Origin: Clostridia bacterium
Lineage (GTDB): Bacteria > Bacillota > Clostridia > Oscillospirales > Acutalibacteraceae
Assembly (NCBI GenBank): GCA_017614275.1
Contig: JAGACE010000166.1
Span: 1 to 9,681, forward strand
Length of the DNA stretch: 9,681 nt
Direction of reading: 5' to 3'
Shown: one piece after another, positions 1 through 4,899 of the stretch
Layout: each line of letters begins with the position of its first letter
Numbering within the stretch: position 1 is the stretch's first letter
Notes under the pieces: generated by a model
The model's input: the letters and a program-made list of their open reading frames with translations, nothing else
The model's database searches: none
What the model was told of the DNA's origin: nothing
Position numbers and translations under genes: made by a program

Positions 1-1
1 A

Positions 2-10
2 TGGTATAAT
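2..10 (+). promoter_or_regulatory. Extended -10 promoter for the CAP-domain gene
   Basis: The bases TGGTATAAT form a perfect TATAAT -10 box (5-10) preceded by the TGn of an extended -10 element. It lies 35 bp before the GTG start at 46, a normal leader length. Any -35 box would lie left of the window, so it cannot be judged. Confidence 0.6.
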
Positions 11-45
11 GAGGACGAGAATCCAGAGAAAAGGAGAGAGGTCCT

Positions 46-600
46 GTGAAAACAAAAACGGTCAAACGCCTGGCGGCGGTCGTCCTGACGCTGCTCATGG
101 CGCTGAGCACACTGGTGCCGGCCTTCGCGGTCGAGGCGAAAGCGGCGAGCGCGAGCTACCAGAACGTGACCACGGAGTACATCGCCCTGAACGCCCTGCG
201 GCGCGAGCCCTTCGTGTCGTACCTGAACGCGGACAACTTCACCCGGACGTTCTACAACACCACGGTGTTCGACCAGCTGCCGGTGCTGAACTACAACGCG
301 GACCTCGAGAAGACGGCGAAAGTGCGCGCGAAGGAGATCGTGAAGAAGTTCTCCCACACCCGCCCGAACGGCACCCGCTGCTTCACCGCCTACCCGAACA
401 TGCGGGCCCTGGGCGAGAACATCGCCTGCGGTCAGAGTTCCGTGACGGAGGTCATGCTGGCCTTCGCGGAAGTCGACAAACCCTACTCCGGCCAGGGCCA
501 TCGGCGCAACATGCTCAACCCGAACTTCAACGCGGTGGGCTGCGCCTGCTACAAAGTCGGCAACTACTGCTACTGGGTCCAGTGCTTCGGCAGAGTGTAA
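46..600 (+). CDS. Secreted CAP-domain (SCP/PR1-type) protein
   Basis: A 184-residue exported protein starting at GTG 46, behind GGAGAG about 7 nt upstream. Residues 1-28 form a signal peptide: basic MKTKTVKR, a hydrophobic core to about residue 25, and a likely AFA or AKA cleavage site. The rest is a CAP domain: N-terminal helix with YIALNALR, then the signature residues H104 (in SHTRPNGT), E124 (in GENIA), GHRRNMLN around H152 and a terminal strand ending WVQCFG. These match the CAP cavity His/Glu/His pattern. The mature part has six cysteines (112, 128, 166, 168, 175, 180), so disulphides are plausible. Bacterial CAP proteins are extracytoplasmic and their molecular role is mostly unknown; no substrate can be named here. 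The domain is compact and has no wall anchor or SLH repeat. It appears to be transcribed alone from the extended -10 promoter, with no clear terminator before the next gene. Confidence 0.9.
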   Translation: MKTKTVKRLAAVVLTLLMALSTLVPAFAVEAKAASASYQNVTTEYIALNALRREPFVSYLNADNFTRTFYNTTVFDQLPVLNYNADLEKTAKVRAKEIVKKFSHTRPNGTRCFTAYPNMRALGENIACGQSSVTEVMLAFAEVDKPYSGQGHRRNMLNPNFNAVGCACYKVGNYCYWVQCFGRV

Positions 601-606
601 AACCGC

Positions 607-635
607 TTGCACATCGCCCCGGCATGGCCTACAAT
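607..635 (+). promoter_or_regulatory. Sigma-A promoter for the DUF1508 gene
   Basis: TTGCAC (607-612) and TACAAT (630-635) are separated by exactly 17 bp, each close to the sigma-A consensus. The start codon lies 39 bp downstream of the -10 box. The small DUF1508 gene is therefore probably transcribed independently of the CAP gene. Confidence 0.75.
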
Positions 636-673
636 GAAAGTGCTTTAATTATTTTCACAAGGAGGCAATCCCC

Positions 674-1045
674 ATGGGCAAATTCACCATCAAACCGACC
701 AACACAGGCTATGTCTTCAACCTGAAAGCCGGCAATGGCGAAGTCATCGCCACCTCTCAGGTCTACAAGACTCTTGACGGCGCCAAGAACGGTGTCAAGA
801 GCGTCGCGGCGAACGCGCCCGTGGCGAATGTGGAAGACCAGACCGTCGAAGACTACGAGAAAGCCAAGAACCCGAAGTTCGAGATCTATCTCGACAAGGC
901 CGGCGAGTATCGCTTCCGCCTGAAGGCCAAGAACGGCGAACCCATCGCCGCTTCCGAGGGCTACACCCAGAAGCCCGGCTGCAAGAACGGCATCGCTTCC
1001 GTCCGGAAGAACGCCGTGGACGCCAAGCTGGTCATCGAAGAATAA
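674..1045 (+). CDS. DUF1508 / YegP-type protein with two repeats
   Basis: A 123-residue soluble protein with a strong AGGAGG ribosome site (660-665) 8 nt before the ATG. It consists of two tandem DUF1508 (YegP-like, UPF0339) units. Unit one (about 1-50) contains FTIKPTNTGYVFNLKAGNGE followed by an SQVY and KNGVKSV segment. Unit two (about 67-120) repeats the pattern as FEIYLDKAGEYRFRLKAKNG, SEGYT and KNGIASVRKNA. The repeat plan F-x-I/F-x(n)-FxLKAxNGExIAxSxxY then KNGxxSV is diagnostic. Its biochemical role is not established. There is no signal peptide or membrane segment, so it should be cytoplasmic. It has its own strong promoter and its own terminator, so it is a monocistronic unit that may be well expressed. 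Confidence 0.9.
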   Translation: MGKFTIKPTNTGYVFNLKAGNGEVIATSQVYKTLDGAKNGVKSVAANAPVANVEDQTVEDYEKAKNPKFEIYLDKAGEYRFRLKAKNGEPIAASEGYTQKPGCKNGIASVRKNAVDAKLVIEE

Positions 1046-1057
1046 CCCCGCACAACA

Positions 1058-1093
1058 GGACCGCCGCAGTTGACTTCTGCGGCGGTTCTTTTT
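1058..1093 (+). terminator. Rho-independent terminator after the DUF1508 gene
   Basis: ACCGCCGCAG (1060-1069) pairs perfectly with CTGCGGCGGT (1077-1086), extendable by GG/TC, around a 7-nt loop. It is followed by a T-rich tail ending in five Ts (1089-1093). It lies 12 nt after the stop codon. The loop and tail also carry promoter boxes for the next gene. Confidence 0.88.
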
Positions 1094-1098
1094 ACAAT
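1070..1098 (+). promoter_or_regulatory. Promoter for apbE embedded in the terminator
   Basis: TTGACT (1070-1075) lies in the terminator loop. TACAAT (1093-1098) begins on the last T of the terminator tail. The spacer is 17 bp. This is the best sigma-A promoter between the DUF1508 terminator and the apbE start at 1132, and gives a leader of roughly 25-30 nt. Confidence 0.7.
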
Positions 1099-1119
1099 AA
1101 TCGCAGTTAAGAATGAAGC

Positions 1120-1125
1120 GGAGGG
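1120..1125 (+). promoter_or_regulatory. Ribosome binding site that sets the apbE TTG start
   Basis: GGAGGG is placed 6 nt before TTG 1132. The next in-frame ATG (Met18) lies inside the lipoprotein signal peptide, so the rare TTG start is needed to give an intact signal sequence. Confidence 0.75.
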
Positions 1126-1131
1126 TACGCT

Positions 1132-2169
1132 TTGAACCACCTCAACAAGACCATCGCCCTGCTGCTGGCGCTCGTCTTCGCGATGAGCTTCCTGCTCTGC
1201 AGCTGCGCGGAGAAGGAAGAGGAGCCGGTGTCGCGGGATCTGTTTGCGATGGACACCTACATGACCGTGACCGCCTACGGCAAGCACGCGGAAAAGGCCG
1301 TGGACGAAGCGGTCAGGGAGCTCAACCGGCTGGACGCCCTGCTCTCCACGGGCAAGGAGGCCAGCGAGGTCGCGGCGCTCAACAAGAACGGCGGGGGAGA
1401 CCTGTCCAAAGACACGAACACCCTGCTGAAGGCCGCGCTGGAACTCTATAAATCAACGGGCCATGTGTTCGACATCACCATCTATCCGGTCATGAAGCTC
1501 TGGGGCTTCACGGACCAGAACTACAAGGTCCCGGCGAAAGAGGACCTGGCGGAGGCCCTGCAGCTGGTGGACGCCGGAGCGCTCGACTATGACGCCGACG
1601 CGAAGACCGTCGCCTTTGAGAAAGAGGGTGTGGCCGTCGATTTCGGAGGCATCGCCAAGGGCTATGCGTCCTCCCGTGTGATCGAGATCTTCCGGGAACA
1701 GGGAGTGACCTCGGGCATCGTGAACCTCGGCGGCAACGTGCAGACGCTCGGGCAGAAGCCGGACGGCACGGACTGGCGCATCGGCATCCAGGACCCGGAG
1801 GACGAGGACAAGATGCTGGGGGTCGTCACCAACCACGACAAGGCCATCATCACCTCCGGCGGATACGAACGCAACTTTGAAGAAGACGGCGTCGTCTATC
1901 ACCATATCATCGACCCGGAGACCGGGTATCCCGCGGACAGCGGCCTGACCTCCGTCACCATCGTCTCGGAGGACGGCACGCTGGCGGACGGCCTGTCCAC
2001 CTCGCTGTTCATCATGGGCAAGGCAAAGGCCGTCAACTACTGGCAGAAGCACTTCAAGGAATTCGACATGGTGCTCTGCTGCGACGACGGCACCCTGGTG
2101 GTCACCGAAGGCATCCGGGAGGCGTTCTCTCCGGCGGATGAGGACGCCACGGTCGAGTACATCGAGTAA
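1132..2169 (+). CDS. apbE: ApbE: FAD:protein FMN transferase, lipoprotein
   Basis: ApbE transfers the FMN part of FAD onto a serine or threonine of extracytoplasmic target proteins. This 345-residue protein begins at TTG with a lipoprotein signal peptide (hydrophobic 8-22, lipobox LCSC with acceptor C25), so it should be anchored on the outer face of the membrane. Family motifs appear in order: MDTYMT (40-45), DFGGIAKGYA (170-179), NLGGNVQTLG (198-207), TSGGYER (241-247), HHIIDPETGYP (257-267) and ADGLST (285-290). By family homology A175 (in GGIAKG), D286 and T290 correspond to the metal-binding positions. The length is normal for the family. It is first in a tight cluster with the NusG-domain-II gene (13-nt gap) and the Gx gene. 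No flavinylated substrate such as an RnfG/NqrC-type or FMN-bind protein is encoded in the window, so its target is elsewhere. Confidence 0.95.
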   Translation: MNHLNKTIALLLALVFAMSFLLCSCAEKEEEPVSRDLFAMDTYMTVTAYGKHAEKAVDEAVRELNRLDALLSTGKEASEVAALNKNGGGDLSKDTNTLLKAALELYKSTGHVFDITIYPVMKLWGFTDQNYKVPAKEDLAEALQLVDAGALDYDADAKTVAFEKEGVAVDFGGIAKGYASSRVIEIFREQGVTSGIVNLGGNVQTLGQKPDGTDWRIGIQDPEDEDKMLGVVTNHDKAIITSGGYERNFEEDGVVYHHIIDPETGYPADSGLTSVTIVSEDGTLADGLSTSLFIMGKAKAVNYWQKHFKEFDMVLCCDDGTLVVTEGIREAFSPADEDATVEYIE

Positions 2170-2173
2170 GGAG
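2167..2173 (+). promoter_or_regulatory. Ribosome binding site overlapping the apbE stop codon
   Basis: TAAGGAG contains the apbE stop TAA and provides an AGGAG site 9 nt before TTG 2183. It supports translational coupling of apbE to the next gene and favours TTG 2183 over an upstream in-frame ATG at 2138, which would overlap apbE by 32 nt and put a polar, charged stretch before the membrane helix. Confidence 0.7.
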
Positions 2174-2182
2174 CGAACGCCC

Positions 2183-2548
2183 TTGAAAAAGAAAGACTTC
2201 CTCATCGCGGGGGCCGTCCTGCTGCTGGCGGGCGTCCTGACTCTGGTCCTCCGCCTGTCGGGCGGCGACCCGGGCGGCGCCGTGCAGGTCAAGATCGACG
2301 GAAAGGTCGTCGGGACCTACGCGCTGGTCGAGGAACAGGCCGTGCCGTTCGACACGGACTACGGCCACAACCTGCTGGTCATCCGGGACGGCAAGGCCCA
2401 CATGGAAGAGGCCGACTGCCCGGACCACTACTGCATGGAACAGGGCGAGATCGAAAAGACCGGCGAGACCCTCGTCTGTCTGCCCCACAAACTGGTCGTC
2501 GAAGTCGTCAGCGGTGAATCCTCCGACGTCGACGTCGTTGCAAAGTAA
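2183..2548 (+). CDS. NusG domain II family membrane-anchored protein
   Basis: A 121-residue protein starting at TTG 2183. Basic MKKK is followed by one hydrophobic helix (about 7-24), so it is anchored in the membrane with the rest outside. Residues 33-120 match the NusG domain II family (the stand-alone family, not the transcription factor NusG): VQVKIDGKVVG, then CPDHYC (79-84), QGEI and a VCLPHK stretch (98-103). The paired CPxxxC and CLPHK motifs are the family hallmark. Conserved cysteines C79, C84 and C99 may support metal or disulphide chemistry, but this is not established. These genes commonly sit next to apbE and Gx-type genes in Firmicutes, as here, which suggests a role in the same extracytoplasmic redox function. 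The name does not imply transcription elongation. Confidence 0.88.
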   Translation: MKKKDFLIAGAVLLLAGVLTLVLRLSGGDPGGAVQVKIDGKVVGTYALVEEQAVPFDTDYGHNLLVIRDGKAHMEEADCPDHYCMEQGEIEKTGETLVCLPHKLVVEVVSGESSDVDVVAK

Positions 2549-2558
2549 GTATAGCGAA

Positions 2559-2647
2559 GCAAAAAAGTCCGCACCGGTGCCGGGCGAAGGGGCCCCCTTC
2601 AGGGGGAACGGTTAGGTCGGGGAGGTGCCGGGGCGGAGCTTTTTTGC
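2559..2647. repeat. 89-nt fold-back element between the NusG-II and Gx genes
   Basis: GCAAAAAAG (2559-2567) pairs with CTTTTTTGC (2639-2647). The stem continues TCCGC/GCGGA with one bulged G, and after one mismatch CCGGTGCC/GGTGCCGG with two G-T pairs. The apex holds a CCCCC-TTCA-GGGGG hairpin (2593-2606). The inner part also contains a perfect palindrome GCACCGGTGC (2571-2580) and a direct repeat GGTGCCGGG. A and T runs at the ends would let it terminate transcription in either direction. It may be a REP/MITE-like interspersed element or a structured RNA inside the operon. It does not match a riboswitch class I recognise. Confidence 0.6.
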
Positions 2648-2671
2648 AAGCTTTCAATGGAAAGGATAAGT

Positions 2672-3205
2672 ATGGCTGTTGCTCGTAAATCACCGACCGG
2701 GACGCCCGGACGCCGTGTGGCGCTGGACGGGATCCTGGTGGCGCTGGCGATGCTCTTCTCGTACATCGAGACGTTCATCCCGTTCAACTTCGGGGTGCCG
2801 GGCATCAAACTGGGGCTCGCGAACCTCGTGGTGCTGCTGGGCCTGACGTTCCTGCCGGCGCTCGACGTGTTCCTCGTCAGCATGGTGCGCATCCTGCTGT
2901 CGTCCCTGCTGTTTGGCAATGTGATGTCCCTGTGGTACAGCCTGGCGGGTGGCATCCTGAGCTTCCTGTGCATGTGGCTGCTGACCCGGCGGGAAGGGTA
3001 TTCCCTCATCGGCATCTCGATGGCCGGCGGCGTGATGCACAACATCGGACAGGTCCTGACGGCGGCGCTCATCGTGCAGACCATCCAGCTGGCCGGGTAC
3101 CTGCCGGTCCTGCTGGTCGCGGGGCTGGTGACCGGCGCCATCGTCGGCGCGCTGGCAAAACTGCTGATGCCGAGAGTCCAAAAAGCTTTAGAGTCCTACG
3201 CCTGA
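2672..3205 (+). CDS. Gx transporter family membrane protein (Hpre_diP_synt_I type)
   Basis: A 177-residue polytopic membrane protein with about five or six hydrophobic segments. ATG 2672 is preferred over ATG 2657 because AAAGG lies 6 nt upstream of it. The family signature GVPGIKLGLANLV (41-53) follows the first helix. Further helices are near 55-80, 88-104, 112-135 and 143-163. The family (formerly labelled 'heptaprenyl diphosphate synthase component I') resembles the small substrate-binding S components of ECF transporters, so it may move a small substrate across the membrane. The substrate cannot be read from sequence, though a flavin- or quinone-related compound would fit the apbE neighbour. 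It follows the NusG-II gene after 123 nt that contain the fold-back element. The stem of its terminator begins inside its last codons. Confidence 0.85.
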   Translation: MAVARKSPTGTPGRRVALDGILVALAMLFSYIETFIPFNFGVPGIKLGLANLVVLLGLTFLPALDVFLVSMVRILLSSLLFGNVMSLWYSLAGGILSFLCMWLLTRREGYSLIGISMAGGVMHNIGQVLTAALIVQTIQLAGYLPVLLVAGLVTGAIVGALAKLLMPRVQKALESYA

Positions 3206-3222
3206 CGCAGGGCTCTTTTTTT
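3191..3222 (+). terminator. Terminator overlapping the Gx stop codon
   Basis: GAGTCC (3191-3196, within the coding end) pairs with GGGCTC (3210-3215) using one G-T pair, followed by seven Ts (3216-3222). The stop TGA (3203-3205) lies in the loop. It ends the apbE cluster. The stem is short, so efficiency is uncertain. Confidence 0.65.
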
Positions 3223-3234
3223 GAGAGAACGTAT

Positions 3235-3266
3235 CCCCCCGGGGGGCTTATAAGCTCCCCGGGGGG
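3235..3266. promoter_or_regulatory. Two C/G palindromes before the MATE gene, possible operator
   Basis: CCCCCCGGGGGG (3235-3246) and CCCCGGGGGG (3257-3266) have centres exactly 20 bp apart, about two helical turns. They are joined by GCTTATAAGC (3246-3255), so the full 32 bp is one near-perfect palindrome apart from a single G/T mismatch pair. The right half fills the spacer of the putative MATE promoter. Because transcription would start after it, it is better explained as a protein-binding site than as an RNA structure of the MATE message. It could alternatively act as a back-up terminator for readthrough from the Gx gene. Confidence 0.5.
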
Positions 3267-3277
3267 TTCTTTATAAT
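3248..3277 (+). promoter_or_regulatory. Putative MATE promoter
   Basis: A perfect TATAAT -10 box lies at 3272-3277, 29 bp before the start codon. The best -35 candidate is TTATAA (3248-3253) with an 18-bp spacer, a weak match. A weak -35 combined with palindromes in the spacer is typical of regulated promoters. Confidence 0.5.
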
Positions 3278-3306
3278 GAAGGAAGCTTTTTGAAACGAGG
3301 ACGACC

Positions 3307-4719
3307 ATGAGCAACACAGCCGCAAAGCGCATCGGAACGCAGAAGGGGAGGGACCTGACCACAGGGCCCATCCCCCGACAGATCCTGCTCTTCGCGCTCC
3401 CGCTGTTCCTTTCGAGCCTCGTCCAGCTCATGTACAACACCGTGGACGTGTTCATCGCCGGGCGATTCATCGAAGGCAGCGAAGCCATGGCGGCCGTGGG
3501 CGCCAGCAGCATGATCGTCACGCTGCTCATCATGTTCTTCAACGGCATGTCGGTCGGCGCCAACGTGGTGGCGGCCAACGCCTTCGGCAGCAAGGACGGC
3601 ACGCGGCTGCGCGACGTCGTCCACACGGCGGTGGCCGTCTCCCTGATCGGCGGACTGCTGATCTCCGTGGTCGGCTTCTTCCTGTCGCCGACCATCCTGC
3701 GCTGGACGAACACGCCGGACGAGATCTTCGCGGAGGCGTCCTCTTACATCAGGATCTATTTCCTCGGCGCGGTGTCCATCGTCTGCTACAACATCGGCGT
3801 CGGGCTCCACCGCGCCATGGGCGATTCGAAGGGCCCGCTGATCTATCAGGTCATCGGCGGCGTCATCAACATCGTGCTGGACGTGGTCTTCGTCGTCTGG
3901 CTCCACATGGGCGTCAACGGCATCGCGGTGGCCACACTGTTCTCACAGACCATCCCGGCGGTCATCGTGCTCTGGTCACTGGCCCGCCGCCCGGGTCCGG
4001 AACGGCTGACGATGCGTCACCTGACCATTCACAAGGACGTCTTCTTCGACATCCTCCGGGTCGGCATCCCGGCCGCCGTCCAGGCCATCGTCATCACGTT
4101 TTCAAACGTCATCGTCCAGTCCCAGATCAACACGTTCGGCACCCAGAGCATCGCCGCGTTCACGGCGTACTTCCGGGTGGAGAACATCATGTATCTGCCC
4201 ATGCTGGCCTACGGACAGACCGCCACCACCTTTGTGGGACAGAACGTGGGCGCGGGCCGTTACGACCGCGTGCGGGAAGGCGTCCGCTCCTGTCTGATCA
4301 TCGGGCTGCTGACCTCGGTCGTCACCTCGGGGCTCTCCATCCTGTTCGCGCGCCCGCTGTTCCGGCTCTTCACGACCGATCCCGTTGTCGTCGAACTCGC
4401 CATGGAGTTCTTCTACCTGAACGCCGCCCTCTACTTCATCTACAACTTCCTGGAAGTCTACTCCGGTGCCATCCGCGGATCCGGCAACGCGGTGGTCCCC
4501 ATGATCATCGTGGTGTTCAGCATGTGTGTGGTCCGGCTCGGGTTCCTGTTCCTGCTGGTCGGGATGTTCCACAGCCTGCTGGCCGTGGCCGTCTGTTATC
4601 CGATCACCTGGTTCTGTGCCTCTCTGTGCCTCGGCATCTACTATTATGCCGGTCCGCTGGGGAAGCGCACGCGCAACCACATCCGGGAGTACCGTGAAAA
4701 GTCCGCGTCCGTACAGTAA
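3307..4719 (+). CDS. MATE family multidrug/toxin efflux transporter
   Basis: A 470-residue inner-membrane antiporter of the MATE superfamily, which exports drugs or cationic metabolites using a Na+ or H+ gradient. The N-terminal stretch DLTTGPIPRQILLFALPLF (about 16-34), followed by VQLMYNTVDVFIAG (about 39-52), is the standard MATE opening. The first helix bundle contains NGMSVGANVVAANAFGSKD. The second half repeats the fold, with PAAVQAIVITFSN and the paired family motif VGQNVGAGRYDRV (from residue 310). About twelve hydrophobic helices are present and the length is typical. The C-terminal tail is short and basic. The start ATG has a modest CGAGGA site about 5-6 nt upstream. It is a single-gene unit with its own promoter and terminator. 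The ion coupling and substrate cannot be assigned from sequence alone. Confidence 0.93.
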   Translation: MSNTAAKRIGTQKGRDLTTGPIPRQILLFALPLFLSSLVQLMYNTVDVFIAGRFIEGSEAMAAVGASSMIVTLLIMFFNGMSVGANVVAANAFGSKDGTRLRDVVHTAVAVSLIGGLLISVVGFFLSPTILRWTNTPDEIFAEASSYIRIYFLGAVSIVCYNIGVGLHRAMGDSKGPLIYQVIGGVINIVLDVVFVVWLHMGVNGIAVATLFSQTIPAVIVLWSLARRPGPERLTMRHLTIHKDVFFDILRVGIPAAVQAIVITFSNVIVQSQINTFGTQSIAAFTAYFRVENIMYLPMLAYGQTATTFVGQNVGAGRYDRVREGVRSCLIIGLLTSVVTSGLSILFARPLFRLFTTDPVVVELAMEFFYLNAALYFIYNFLEVYSGAIRGSGNAVVPMIIVVFSMCVVRLGFLFLLVGMFHSLLAVAVCYPITWFCASLCLGIYYYAGPLGKRTRNHIREYREKSASVQ

Positions 4720-4725
4720 CGATAC

Positions 4726-4756
4726 AAAAATCATCGTCTTTGTACGATGATTTTTT
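4726..4756 (+). terminator. Terminator after the MATE gene
   Basis: AAAAATCATCGT (4726-4737) and ACGATGATTTTT (4744-4755) form a perfect 12-bp stem around CTTTGT, ending in six Ts. It starts 7 nt after the stop codon. Confidence 0.85.
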
Positions 4757-4765
4757 ATTATTGTT

Positions 4766-4794
4766 TATACACGGTAAACTTTTTGCGGTATAAT
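4766..4794 (+). promoter_or_regulatory. Promoter for the tethered sigma-like gene
   Basis: TATACA (4766-4771) and a perfect TATAAT (4789-4794) have a 17-bp spacer in an AT-rich stretch. The predicted start of transcription near 4801 leaves an unusually long leader of about 100 nt before ATG 4900. The leader has a small CAAAG-AAGG-CTTTG hairpin at its very 5' end (4803-4816). Confidence 0.65.
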
Positions 4795-4899
4795 AAAATA
4801 GTCAAAGAAGGCTTTGCTGCATATCAAACAAAGGCTAATGTATGTATGCAACGGAGTTTCGAAGATGTAAAAACGAAGAAAGATTGAGGTGAATATCCC

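Noticed and set aside
2138..2182. Upstream ATG as the start of the NusG-domain-II gene
   Set aside because: It lies within apbE, lacks a ribosome site and would add a polar stretch before the membrane anchor; TTG 2183 has AGGAG at 9 nt.
3105..3170. ApbE flavinylation site in the Gx protein (VTGAIVG)
   Set aside because: The acceptor motif requires S/T-G-A/S-S/T; here the fourth residue is isoleucine, so it does not fit.
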